64,000 bases of DNA, taken from Streptomyces lomondensis (GTDB lineage: Bacteria > Actinomycetota > Actinomycetes > Streptomycetales > Streptomycetaceae). A program made the position numbers and the translations under genes. Where the stretch lies: positions 62,001 through 126,000 of the forward strand of contig NZ_BMWC01000015.1 in NCBI RefSeq assembly GCF_014651035.1. The letters run 5' to 3'. Below the pieces are notes generated by a model. That model was not told the DNA's origin, ran no database searches, and saw nothing but the letters and a program-made list of their open reading frames with translations. Below are positions 1-8,257 of the stretch, piece after piece; positions within the stretch are counted from its first letter, which is position 1; each line of letters opens with the position of its first letter.

Positions 1-1193
1 TTGGCACTCGCCCCCAGCGCCCGGAAGCGCGGTATGTCGTCGGGGTGGACGACCTGGAGGTGCGCCAGGTGGTGCCGTGTGCCGCGGTGGCCGTTGGCTG
101 CCCGGGCGGCCTCCACGGCGTCGAGCGCCTCACGCACCGCGCGGTCGCCGAGCGCGTGGAAGTGGACCTGGAATCCGCAGGCGTCGAGTTCGGTGACGTA
201 CTTCCGCAGCTCTCCCGGCTCGACGAAGCTGAGCCCGCTGTTGTCCGAGGCGCAGCCGCAGCCGGTGAGGTACGGGCCGAGCAGGGCGGCGGTGTGGTTC
301 TCGGTGATGCCGTCCTGCATGATCTTCACCGTCCCGGCGCGGAACCGGTCCCGGCTCAACTCCTCGCCCCGAGCGAGGAGTTCGGGAATCTGCTCGGCGC
401 CGCGCTCCCGGTCCCACCACAGCGCGCCGACCACCCGGGCGGTCAGCAGCCCCCGGTCGAGGGCGGCCTGGTAGGCGGGCGCCGGGTCGGTCATGTCGGC
501 GTACGTCCCGACGATGGCGTCCTGCCAGGCGGTGACGCCGTGGGAGTGCAGCACGGCCTGGGCGCGCAGCAGGGCCGCGAGCTGCTCCTCCGGCGTGGGA
601 TCCGGCACCAGCCTGCCCACCAGGTGGACCGCGCCCTCCTGGAGCATCCCGGTCGGGTTGCCCTCGGTGTCCCGCTCGATGCGTCCGTCGGCGGGGTCGG
701 GAGTACGGGCGTCGATGCCGGCGCGTTCCAGGGCCCGGCTGTTGACCCAGGCGCCGTGGTGGTCGCGGTTGGGCAGGAAGACCGGACGGTCCGGGACGAT
801 CGCGTCGAGGGCCGCGGCGGTGGGAGAGCCGCCGGGGAACGCCTCCAGGGACCAGCCGCCACCGGTGATCCACTCGACGTCCGGGTGCTCGTCCGCGTAC
901 GCCCTGATCCGGCGCAGGTACTCGTCCGGGTCGACCGTGTCACCGAGATGGCACCGGCCGAGCTCCAGGCCCGCGCCCAGCGGATGGACGTGGGCGTCCT
1001 GGAGTCCGGGCAGCAGCAGCTTCCCGGCGAGGTCGACGACCTCGGTGCGCGGCCCGATCAGCTCGTGCACCTCGTCGTGGCCGACGGCGGTGATCCGCCC
1101 GTCGCGGACGGCCACGGCGGTGGCGCGGCTGCGGGCGGGATCGACGGTGTGCACGGGGCCGCCGGTCAGGACGAGGTCCGCGGTGTGTGACAT
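1..1193 (-). CDS. amidohydrolase family protein, YtcJ-like (partial, C-terminus beyond left edge)
   Basis: Read on the minus strand from an ATG at 1193; the frame is open to base 1, so about 397 residues are visible and the C-terminus is missing. The N-terminus has the amidohydrolase start: a beta-sandwich strand, then PGLQDAHVHP with the HxH metal ligands. Further in are FQVHFHALGDRAV and HHLAHLQVVHP, typical of the YtcJ/exoenzyme regulatory subgroup, whose substrates are mostly unknown. A purine-rich site (GGAG) lies about 11 bases upstream. It follows the APC permease by 21 bp in the same direction, so the permease probably imports its substrate. Family is clear, substrate unknown. Confidence 0.85.
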   Translation of the reverse strand, partial: MSHTADLVLTGGPVHTVDPARSRATAVAVRDGRITAVGHDEVHELIGPRTEVVDLAGKLLLPGLQDAHVHPLGAGLELGRCHLGDTVDPDEYLRRIRAYADEHPDVEWITGGGWSLEAFPGGSPTAAALDAIVPDRPVFLPNRDHHGAWVNSRALERAGIDARTPDPADGRIERDTEGNPTGMLQEGAVHLVGRLVPDPTPEEQLAALLRAQAVLHSHGVTAWQDAIVGTYADMTDPAPAYQAALDRGLLTARVVGALWWDRERGAEQIPELLARGEELSRDRFRAGTVKIMQDGITENHTAALLGPYLTGCGCASDNSGLSFVEPGELRKYVTELDACGFQVHFHALGDRAVREALDAVEAARAANGHRGTRHHLAHLQVVHPDDIPRFRALGASA

Positions 1194-1214
1194 GGGGAGG
1201 GGCTCCAGGGAGGG

Positions 1215-2711
1215 TCAGACCGCCGTGCGGTCCATCGGCAGGGTCAGGGCTTCGGCGTCGGTGCCGTGCCCGGTCGTGAAGTACGGCGAGCGCCGGACGT
1301 ACTTGGCGACGGCCGCCATGACGAGGCCGGAGAGCACGATCACGGCGGGCAGCGAGAACATGAACCAGCCGTTGTCCGGACTGAGTTCGAAGTGGTCGCT
1401 CATGGTCAGGTAGGAGTATCCGAGATAGCCGCCCAGGCCCAGCAGCACCAGCCCCGACACCGCGGGCACGCCCACGGCGAGCAGCGCCTCGCGCGGCCCC
1501 TCGTGACGCGCGGAGCGGAAACGCACGGCGCAGGCGAACGCGGTGAGGCCGTAATACAGGGCGACGATCAGGCCGATGGCGTTGACGGCGGCCAGCAGCA
1601 TGTCGCTCAGCTTGGGGATCGCGAAGGCGAGCAGGGCGATCACGGCGGCGACGGACATCACGACGACGGTGCCGGCGGCCGGCGTGCCGTACCGGGGGTG
1701 GACCCGGGTCCACAGCGGCCCCATGGTGCGGTCGCGGCCCATGGCGAGCAGACCGCGCGCCGTGGGGATCAGGGTCGCCTGCACCGAGGCGACCGCGGAG
1801 AACATCAGCGCCACCAGGGGCAGGGTGGCCCAGGGCTCGGCGGCCAGTTTCGCCCCGAGGTACGGGAGGGCCTGGGGGCCGTTCTCGACGAGTTCGGCCA
1901 GGCTCATCTCCCGCTGGAAGGCGACCGAGGCGAAGAGGAACAGGCCGAGCATCGCGAAGAGGGCGATGAGACCGCCACGGGCCGCGTCGCCGGGGCTCTT
2001 CGTCTCCTCGGTGACGCTGAAGGCCGCGTCCCAGCCCCAGAAGAAGAACACCGCGAGGACCAGGCCCTGGGCGAAGGCCGTGCCGCTGGAGATCTCGAAG
2101 GGGTTGAACCAGGACAGCGAGAAGGCGTGGCCGCCGGTGACCAGGGCCCAGCCGCAGAAGCCCAGCAGCACCGCGTACTCGAAGACCAGCAGCGCGAACT
2201 GGAACCGGGTGGTGGCCCGCATCCCGGTGACGGCCAGGGCGGTGACGACGAGGAGGATCACCAGCCCGACCGCCGTGCAGACGCCGGTGGACGTCGGATC
2301 GAGGGCCACGCCGGCGAGGCTGTGCAGACCGGCCCGGTTGGCGAAGAGCAGGACCACCGAGCCCATGATCGCGCTGGTGTAGGCGCAGAAGACGATCGAG
2401 CCGACCAGGGTGACCCAGCCGGTCAGGAAGCCGGGCCAGGGGCCGAGGGACCTGCCGACCCACACATAGCCGTTGCCGCAGTTGGGTTCCGAGCGGTTCA
2501 GGCGGGCGTAGGCGGTGGCGATGCCGAGCACCGGCAGGAACGCCAGCAGCAGGAGCGCCGGTGCCTGGAGGCCCACCACGGAGGCGACCGTGCCCATGCC
2601 GATGGCGATGCTGGTGGTGGCCGCGGTGCTGGACGCGGCGATGGCGACGCCGTCCACCACGCCGAGGGAACGGCGCAGGGCGGGGCGTGACGGGGGTGGT
2701 GCGGACGACAT
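1215..2711 (-). CDS. APC-superfamily amino acid/amine permease
   Basis: A 498-residue polytopic membrane protein with about 12 hydrophobic segments. The N-terminal region (LGVVDGVAIAASSTAATTS) resembles the first helix of APC-family transporters. I chose the ATG at 2711 because GAGGAG precedes it by 7 bases; the frame is open 37 codons further upstream, but that stretch is Arg/Pro-rich and unlike a permease. It is divergent from the TetR gene and followed by the amidohydrolase after 21 bp, which suggests a small uptake-and-hydrolysis unit controlled by that regulator. Transported substrate not identifiable from sequence. Confidence 0.85.
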   Translation of the reverse strand: MSSAPPPSRPALRRSLGVVDGVAIAASSTAATTSIAIGMGTVASVVGLQAPALLLLAFLPVLGIATAYARLNRSEPNCGNGYVWVGRSLGPWPGFLTGWVTLVGSIVFCAYTSAIMGSVVLLFANRAGLHSLAGVALDPTSTGVCTAVGLVILLVVTALAVTGMRATTRFQFALLVFEYAVLLGFCGWALVTGGHAFSLSWFNPFEISSGTAFAQGLVLAVFFFWGWDAAFSVTEETKSPGDAARGGLIALFAMLGLFLFASVAFQREMSLAELVENGPQALPYLGAKLAAEPWATLPLVALMFSAVASVQATLIPTARGLLAMGRDRTMGPLWTRVHPRYGTPAAGTVVVMSVAAVIALLAFAIPKLSDMLLAAVNAIGLIVALYYGLTAFACAVRFRSARHEGPREALLAVGVPAVSGLVLLGLGGYLGYSYLTMSDHFELSPDNGWFMFSLPAVIVLSGLVMAAVAKYVRRSPYFTTGHGTDAEALTLPMDRTAV

Positions 2712-2784
2712 GAAGGGCTCCTCGGGGGACCGGGGTGGGAAGAGCCGCGCGGGACTGTGATGGAACAGCCGGTGTCCACATTGG

Positions 2785-2799
2785 GTCAACCCTGTTGAC
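2785..2799. promoter_or_regulatory. inverted repeat, candidate TetR operator
   Basis: GTCAAC-CCT-GTTGAC is a perfect 6-bp inverted repeat with a 3-bp spacer, in the 182-bp divergent region between the permease (minus) and the TetR gene (plus). Its place makes it the natural operator candidate for both promoters. Inferred from symmetry and position only. Confidence 0.4.
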
Positions 2800-2893
2800 G
2801 TAAGGCGGCGGGGGCCGTTCACTGCGGGGAGCGGCTCGTGCCCGGCGCGCGAGAAGACGCGCGAGAAGACGTGCGAGGAGAGGAGCCCCGGTC

Positions 2894-3607
2894 ATGTCCA
2901 CCCGTGTCCCGCAGGAGCGCCGGCGCCGCAGGCCCACTCGTTCGGGGATCCTGCTGTCCGAGGACCTGATCGTGGAGACCGCCCTCCGGCTGATCGGCGA
3001 GCACGGCCCCGAGGCGCTGAGCGTGCGCCGGCTCGGCGCGGCCCTCGGCTGCGATCCCACCGCGCTGTACCGCTACTTCCACGGCACCGACGACCTGGTG
3101 CTCGCGATCGCCGACCGGATCATCGGGGACGCGATGGCCGGATTCGTCCCCGGCGACGACTGGGTGGCCTCGCTGCGCGAGATGGCCCTCAGGGTCCGCG
3201 CGGGATACCTCGCCCACCCCCGGGCGGCCGCCCTGGCCGCGCACCGGGTGACCCGGCGCCGCAACGAGATCCGTGCCGTGGAGACGGGGATCGGCCTGCT
3301 GCTGACCGCGGGCTTCGAGCCGGCCGACGCCGCACGGCTCTACCTGGCCTTCATCGACACCGTCCTCAGCCACGCCGCCACGGAGGCGGCGTTCCACGCC
3401 CTCCCGCGGCAGCAGCGCGAGGCCGACCACCGCGCCTGGCGGGACGTCTACCAGGACCTGGATCCGGCGACGTACCCGGCCCTCACGGCGGTGCGCCCCG
3501 AGCTGGCCGGGATGGCGGACAGCTCCTTCCCGCAGGCGGTGGACCTCCTGCTGGAGGCCCTGGCGGCCCGGGCCCGCGCCCTCACCCGGCGGCCGACAGC
3601 GCCCTGA
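2894..3607 (+). CDS. TetR/AcrR family transcriptional regulator
   Basis: A 237-residue one-component regulator. Residues about 20-70 hold the TetR DNA-binding domain: a helix ending LIGEHGPEALSVRRLG, then the recognition region CDPTALYRYFHGTDDLV. The rest is an all-helical ligand-binding and dimer domain resembling TetR_C. Start ATG at 2894 is preceded by GAGGAG. It is divergent from the permease/amidohydrolase pair, which it probably represses. Its last 26 bp overlap the 3' end of the convergent oleD-like gene, so regulation of the ole operon is possible but less likely. Ligand unknown. Confidence 0.9.
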   Translation: MSTRVPQERRRRRPTRSGILLSEDLIVETALRLIGEHGPEALSVRRLGAALGCDPTALYRYFHGTDDLVLAIADRIIGDAMAGFVPGDDWVASLREMALRVRAGYLAHPRAAALAAHRVTRRRNEIRAVETGIGLLLTAGFEPADAARLYLAFIDTVLSHAATEAAFHALPRQQREADHRAWRDVYQDLDPATYPALTAVRPELAGMADSSFPQAVDLLLEALAARARALTRRPTAP

Positions 3608-4562
3608 TGCCCGCGTCGAAGCTGATCGGCGGCTCGAACCCCAGGTCGCGGCGGGCGGCTTCGACGCTGAACCAGTGCGGGTCCAGCAGCTCGGCGAGGA
3701 GGAAGCGGCTGAGGGCGTGGGTGCGGGCGAGGCCGGTCAGCCGCAGGGCGGATTCGCATGCGGTAGCGGCGGCCCGGACCAGGGGCCGCGGCACGGCGCA
3801 CCAGGTGGCCCGGATCCCGGCCGCGCGCAGGAAGTGGGCGGTGATGTCGCGCAGGGGGCGGGGCTCGTCCTGGGTGATGAAGTAGGCCCGGCCCCCGATG
3901 GGCCGGCCTTCCCGGAGCCGGTCCAGGGCGAGCAGGTGGGCGTGGGCGGCGGTGTGCAGATGGGTCGTGTCGACGAGGTTCGTGCCGTCGCCGGGCATCA
4001 GCAGCCGGCCCGCGCGCACGGCCCGGGCCAGGGACGGGGCGAAGTGCGGGTCGCCGGGGCCCCAGATGATGTGCGGGCGCAGGGAGACGGTGGCCAGGCC
4101 GGGGGAGTCGGCGGCCAGGACGAGGGCTTCCGCGTGGGCCTTGGTCCGCGGATAGGCGGCCAGGTGCCGGTCGGGGTAGGGGCAGCGCTCGTCGGCGTTC
4201 TCCAGGCCGCCGGGCCGGAAGACGACGCTCGCGGTCGACGTGTGGACGAGCGTGCCGACCCCGTGGGCGCGGCACTGGTCGATAACGTTGCGGGTGCCGA
4301 GGACGTTGGTCCGCCAGTACGGCGCGAGCGGACCGCTGACCCCGGCGAGCGCGGCGTTGTGGAGGACGGCGTCGCAGCCCGCGACCGCCCGGGAGACGGC
4401 GGCCGGATCGGCCAGGTCTCCCTGGTGGTGCCGGACGCCGAGGCGCTCCAGGGCAGGGCTCGGGCGGCGGCCGAGGGAGGAGACGGCGGTGCCGCGGGCG
4501 ACCAGCCGGCGGCAGATCTCCTGCCCCAGGAACCCGCTCCCGCCGGTGACCAGGACCCTCAA
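3582..4562 (-). CDS. oleD: NAD(P)-dependent 3-beta-HSD family reductase, OleD-like
   Basis: A 326-residue extended short-chain dehydrogenase. GGSGFLG (residues 7-13) is the Rossmann nucleotide site; Ser109, Tyr137 and Lys141 (YPRTK) form the catalytic set. In the Ole pathway this enzyme reduces the 2-alkyl-3-ketoacid made by OleA to the 3-hydroxyacid used by OleC. The start is a TTG at 4562 overlapping the stop of the oleC-like gene (TTGA), which indicates translational coupling. It is the last gene of the four-gene operon and its 3' end overlaps the convergent TetR gene by 26 bp. Family assignment is firm; the OleD role rests mainly on the complete oleABCD context. Confidence 0.8.
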   Translation of the reverse strand: MRVLVTGGSGFLGQEICRRLVARGTAVSSLGRRPSPALERLGVRHHQGDLADPAAVSRAVAGCDAVLHNAALAGVSGPLAPYWRTNVLGTRNVIDQCRAHGVGTLVHTSTASVVFRPGGLENADERCPYPDRHLAAYPRTKAHAEALVLAADSPGLATVSLRPHIIWGPGDPHFAPSLARAVRAGRLLMPGDGTNLVDTTHLHTAAHAHLLALDRLREGRPIGGRAYFITQDEPRPLRDITAHFLRAAGIRATWCAVPRPLVRAAATACESALRLTGLARTHALSRFLLAELLDPHWFSVEAARRDLGFEPPISFDAGIRALSAAG

Positions 4563-6133
4563 CGCCGGCCTCCCGCCGCGTACGTGGCGAGCCGGGCACG
4601 GTCGATCTTGGAGTTGTGGCGGATGTCGGTCGGGAAGCGCGGGTGGAAGAGCACGGTGGCGATGCGGCGGGCGTCCGGATGGTCGCCGAGGACCGCGCGC
4701 AACGCCTCCACCACCGCGTCCCGCCGCGCGCCCGGCTCCGGCTCCACGCAGAGCACCGCCCGCTGCCGCCCGGCGGCTCCGACACCGACCAGGGCGGTGC
4801 GCCGGACTCCGGCGGCGGTGTCGGCGGCGGCCTCGATGTCCTCGGTGGTCAGGGCGAAGCCCTCGCCGATGACGAGATGGGCCGAGCGACCGAGGTACCA
4901 GAGGCGGCCTTCGCCGTCGAGGCGCCCCAGGTCGCCGGTGCGATGCCACAGGGCGCCGTCTGCGAGGGACTTCGCGGCGCGCGTGGCGTCGGGGCGGGCA
5001 TGGTAGGCGGGACTGACCATGGGCCCGGCGACGGCGATCTCCCCGAGCCCGGTGCCGTCCGCGTCGAGAATGCGCGCCCTGACGCCGGGCAGGGGGCGGC
5101 CCAGACAGGTGCCGACGTGCCCCGCGGGCGGCCGCACGCGCAACTCCTGGGCGTCGATCGCGGCGACGGGCAGGCACTCGGTGGCGCCGTAGACGCTGAG
5201 GATCTCCGCCCCGGGCGGCAGGGCCTTCGCCAGCATCTCGGCGAGACGCGGGCGCAGGGGTGCGCCGAAGGAGAGCACACGGCGGACCGAGGGCAGCGTC
5301 AGGCCGTGGCGGACGCAGTGGCCGGCGATCAGGCCGAGGACCGCCGGTGAGCCGAGGACGTGGGTCGCCCGGTGGCGCCGGAGGGGCCCGACGAGGGACC
5401 CCGGGGGTGTGCGGGCCGGGGCCAGATGGTCGACCTGCGGGGCGACGGTCGTCAGCCCGAGCAGCGGGCCCAGCGCGGCGAACGGCAGGAAGCAGGACAG
5501 CAGCACGTCGCCGGGCTCGGCGCGCAGCACGGCGTCCAGGGCGGCGAGCTGTCCGGCCAGGGTGGCGCAGCGGTACTCCACGCCCTTGGGCTGCCCGGTG
5601 GATCCGGAGGTGAAGGCGATCATCGCCAGGTCGTCCGGCCGCGGTTCCGGCACCGGCGGCAGCGGGCCGCTGCCGTCCGGCACCGCCAAGGGCAGGCTCC
5701 GCCCCAGGAGCCGGCCCGGGAGGCCGCGGCCGGTGACCAGGGCCGTACGGACCTGGCCGCGGCCCCAGCCCAGGGCCCGCCGCGCCACATGGGCCAGGGG
5801 CTCCCCGATGAACACGCCGGGGGCGATCTCGTCCAGGCAGCGGCGCACCTCGGCGCGCGGCTCGATCAGCACGGGGACGGCGCCGAGCGAGATCAACGCG
5901 TAGACGCACGCCACGAGGTGATAGGCGTCCCGCGTCATCACCACGGCCTTGTCCCCGCGCCGTACCCCGGCCGCGCGGAGGGCGTCGGCGGTGCGGCGGC
6001 AGCCGTCCAGCAGCTGGGCCGCCGTCACGTCCTGCCCGGACAGGGCGCCGGCGCAGCGGACGAGGACGGTCGCCCGCGGGTGCTCGGTCAGCCGGGCCAG
6101 GCGGGTGAAGACGCTGTCGGGTGCGACGGTCAT
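4559..6133 (-). CDS. oleC: AMP-dependent synthetase, OleC-like beta-lactone synthetase
   Basis: A 524-residue ANL-superfamily adenylating enzyme. The P-loop FTSGSTGQPKG is at 174-184, YGATE at 315-319, the HRTGDLGRLD hinge region follows, and KIDRARL near the C-terminus carries the expected lysine. OleC adenylates the beta-hydroxyacid from OleD and closes it to a cis-beta-lactone. ATG at 6133 overlaps the oleB-like stop (ATGA). In some Actinobacteria OleB and OleC are fused; here they are separate. Sequence alone cannot rule out an ordinary acyl-CoA or acyl-ACP ligase, so the lactone synthetase role depends on the four-gene context. Confidence 0.8.
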   Translation of the reverse strand: MTVAPDSVFTRLARLTEHPRATVLVRCAGALSGQDVTAAQLLDGCRRTADALRAAGVRRGDKAVVMTRDAYHLVACVYALISLGAVPVLIEPRAEVRRCLDEIAPGVFIGEPLAHVARRALGWGRGQVRTALVTGRGLPGRLLGRSLPLAVPDGSGPLPPVPEPRPDDLAMIAFTSGSTGQPKGVEYRCATLAGQLAALDAVLRAEPGDVLLSCFLPFAALGPLLGLTTVAPQVDHLAPARTPPGSLVGPLRRHRATHVLGSPAVLGLIAGHCVRHGLTLPSVRRVLSFGAPLRPRLAEMLAKALPPGAEILSVYGATECLPVAAIDAQELRVRPPAGHVGTCLGRPLPGVRARILDADGTGLGEIAVAGPMVSPAYHARPDATRAAKSLADGALWHRTGDLGRLDGEGRLWYLGRSAHLVIGEGFALTTEDIEAAADTAAGVRRTALVGVGAAGRQRAVLCVEPEPGARRDAVVEALRAVLGDHPDARRIATVLFHPRFPTDIRHNSKIDRARLATYAAGGRR

Positions 6134-7074
6134 CGCTGTCCTCGCAGGAAGTCGCGGATGTGGACGCCGAGTTCGTCCCCGGCGTCGTCCATCACCAGGT
6201 GGCCGGCACGGGGGTAGCGGTGGACGAGGGCGTGCGGGTGCCGGCGGATCCACTCGGCGAGGACCGGCGGCGTGAAGACCGGATCGCGCATGCCCCAGCC
6301 GATGAGCATCGGCAGCCGTCCGAGGCCGTCGGCGCCGTCGGGCGGGGTGAGCAGCCGCCAGGCCGCGTCGGCCGGGCCCCGCGGGATCGCGCGGACGAAC
6401 TCCGTGATCGCCCGGCGGTTGTCCCGGCGGGCGTGGGGCAGCAGGTAGGCGCGCCGCTCGGCGGGGCTGAGCCGCCGGGTGACGCCGAGCCGGACCGCGG
6501 CCCGGGCGAAGGCGTTGGTGGCGTGGACCGCGGCCGCCACCGGCCGATGGTCCCTGATCCAGCGCAGGTAGAACGGCAGCCGGTAGCCGTCGGGCCAGGG
6601 GAAGGCGATGGTGTTGAGGACCACCAGGCGCGAGACGACGCCCGGGTTGCGCAGCAGCCAGGCCACACCCAGCGGCCCGCCCCAGTCGTGCACGACGAAC
6701 GTCCACCCCCGGGGCGGGACGCCCGCGTCGCGGACCAGATGGCCGTACAGGGCGTCCAGGTGGTCCAGTTGGTACCGGTAGGGGTCCGTCGAACCGTACG
6801 GCGGTGTCATGTGCTGGGACAGTCCGAGGCCGGGCAGGTCCGGGGCCAGGCACCGGGCGTGCGGGACCAGGGTGGGGAGCAGCTTGCGCCAGGCGTAGCT
6901 CCAGGTCGGGTTGCCGTGCAGGAACAGCAGGGGCTCGCCCGTGCCGACGTCGAGATAGTGCTGGCCGGTCGCCGGCACCAGCCGCCAGTGCTCGCGGGCG
7001 GGATAGCCGGGCAGCAGCTGCTGGAGGACGGAGGCGCGCGGACCGGCGGCCGGGCGGCGGCTCTCGGCGGTCAC
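6130..7074 (-). CDS. oleB: alpha/beta hydrolase, haloalkane-dehalogenase-like, OleB-like beta-lactone decarboxylase
   Basis: A 314-residue alpha/beta hydrolase. HGNPTWSY (53-60) gives the oxyanion region; the nucleophile is Asp130 in VVHDWGGPLG rather than Ser, as in haloalkane dehalogenases and OleB; the late histidine is in AGHLVMDD. OleB opens the beta-lactone and releases CO2 to give an internal olefin. Its presence matters: beta-lactone product pathways such as lipstatin and nocardiolactone lack it. Start is a GTG at 7074 overlapping the oleA-like stop (GTGA), and its own stop overlaps the oleC-like start. A genuine dehalogenase is the alternative; the operon argues against it. Confidence 0.78.
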   Translation of the reverse strand: MTAESRRPAAGPRASVLQQLLPGYPAREHWRLVPATGQHYLDVGTGEPLLFLHGNPTWSYAWRKLLPTLVPHARCLAPDLPGLGLSQHMTPPYGSTDPYRYQLDHLDALYGHLVRDAGVPPRGWTFVVHDWGGPLGVAWLLRNPGVVSRLVVLNTIAFPWPDGYRLPFYLRWIRDHRPVAAAVHATNAFARAAVRLGVTRRLSPAERRAYLLPHARRDNRRAITEFVRAIPRGPADAAWRLLTPPDGADGLGRLPMLIGWGMRDPVFTPPVLAEWIRRHPHALVHRYPRAGHLVMDDAGDELGVHIRDFLRGQR

Positions 7075-8099
7075 CAGCGCACCAGCGCCAGACCGAAGCT
7101 CATGCCGCTGGCCAGGCCGATCATCGCCACGGTGTCGCCCGGCTCGATGCGGTCGGTCTCACGCGCCTTGACCAGTTGCAGGGGTAGGGAGGCCGCGGCG
7201 CAGTTGCCGTGCTCGGCCACGGCGGGCATGCACCGGTCGGCGGGCAGCGAGAGCGCCTCGACCATCTCCTGGTACTGGGCCATGCCGATCTGGTGGAAGG
7301 CGATGAAGGCGCTGGAGCGGATCGCGTCCAACTCCCGCTCCGCCGACTGCCGGAGGAACGGCAGCCCCTCGACGGCGGTCGTGCGCAGCAGATCGCCGTT
7401 GAGCCGGATGGTCAGATGCTCGTCGTCGAAGGCCCGAGGATGCATGGTGCCGCCGCCGCTCACGGTGCAGGCGCTCCAGGCGGTGGACTCGGCGGCGAAC
7501 CGCAGCATGAGCACCCCGGGGTCGTCGTCCCCGGCGGGCCCGGCGGTCAGCAGCAGGGCGGCGCCGGCGTCGGAGACGGTGTAGCCGGGCATGGCCCGCA
7601 ACAGGGTTTCGTGGTCGGGGACGTGCCAGCGCGTGACCATGGAGCCCACCTCGCCGCAGGCGATGAGCACCGTGCGGTAGCGGCGCGTGGCGATGAACGC
7701 GGTCGCCACCTCCATGGCGTTGAGGACGCTGTTGCAGGCGTTCTTCACGTCGAACACCGGGCAGGTGGCGCCGAGTTTGGCGGCCACCAGATGTGAAGTC
7801 GACGGTTCCAGCAGGTCATGGCTGGTGGCGGCGAACAGCAGCAGGTCCACCTCGCCGATGGCCGTGCCGGCGTCCGCGAGGGCCTTGCGGGCGGCCGCGA
7901 CCGCGAGGTCGGAGGCGCACTCGCCCTCCTCGCACGCATGGACGCCACGCACGCCGGTGATGTCCTCGAGCAGGCCGGGCGGCGGTACGTAGGGGCTTCC
8001 GGCGGCGGCGATCCCGGCCCGGATCTCCTCCATGGTCCGGTAGCGGGACGGCAGGTGGACGGCGGTTGCTGTCAAGCGGGCACGCGGGGCTTCGAGCAC
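7071..8099 (-). CDS. oleA: thiolase-like KAS III protein, OleA-like
   Basis: A 342-residue ketosynthase III family protein with an intact Cys-His-Asn triad: Cys122 (DVKNACNSVLN), His269 (AFHQIG) and Asn299 (EHGNCA). The C-terminus ends with a glycine loop (GLASGMSFG). OleA joins two acyl thioesters head to head to give a 2-alkyl-3-ketoacid. I chose GTG at 8099, 120 bp inside the first possible start, because homology-like sequence begins there; an upstream GTG at 8123 is possible. It is the first gene of the minus-strand ole operon and faces the PKS across a 158-bp divergent promoter. A different KAS III role (priming or off-loading of the PKS) is possible. Confidence 0.78.
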   Translation of the reverse strand: MLEAPRARLTATAVHLPSRYRTMEEIRAGIAAAGSPYVPPPGLLEDITGVRGVHACEEGECASDLAVAAARKALADAGTAIGEVDLLLFAATSHDLLEPSTSHLVAAKLGATCPVFDVKNACNSVLNAMEVATAFIATRRYRTVLIACGEVGSMVTRWHVPDHETLLRAMPGYTVSDAGAALLLTAGPAGDDDPGVLMLRFAAESTAWSACTVSGGGTMHPRAFDDEHLTIRLNGDLLRTTAVEGLPFLRQSAERELDAIRSSAFIAFHQIGMAQYQEMVEALSLPADRCMPAVAEHGNCAAASLPLQLVKARETDRIEPGDTVAMIGLASGMSFGLALVRW

Positions 8100-8118
8100 C
8101 GCGCCACCGTAACGGCCG

Positions 8119-8133
8119 GTCACGCACCGTGAC
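8119..8133. promoter_or_regulatory. inverted repeat in the ole/PKS divergent promoter
   Basis: GTCACG-CAC-CGTGAC is a perfect 6-bp inverted repeat with a 3-bp spacer, 20 bp upstream of the oleA-like start and 125 bp upstream of the PKS start. It is well placed to control both transcription units. No dedicated regulator lies between these genes; the nearest is the TetR gene at 2894. I could not pick a convincing -35/-10 pair here. Confidence 0.35.
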
Positions 8134-8257
8134 GCCGAGTTCACTCGTGTGGTGGACCGCGACCACACCCACGGGTGAACCCCGCCTTGGGTGCCGCGCC
8201 ACCCGGGCAGTTGTCCTTCCGCTCGTACGGCCAGGCAGAGCAACAGGGGGGCGGGGC

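Noticed and set aside
940..3060. 706-residue minus-strand frame across the permease and the divergent promoter
   Set aside because: Arg/Gly/Pro-rich shadow of the permease in another frame; it also crosses the TetR start.
6130..7074. Annotation as haloalkane dehalogenase
   Set aside because: The Asp nucleophile and fold fit, but OleB shares them and the gene lies between oleA and oleC with translational coupling.
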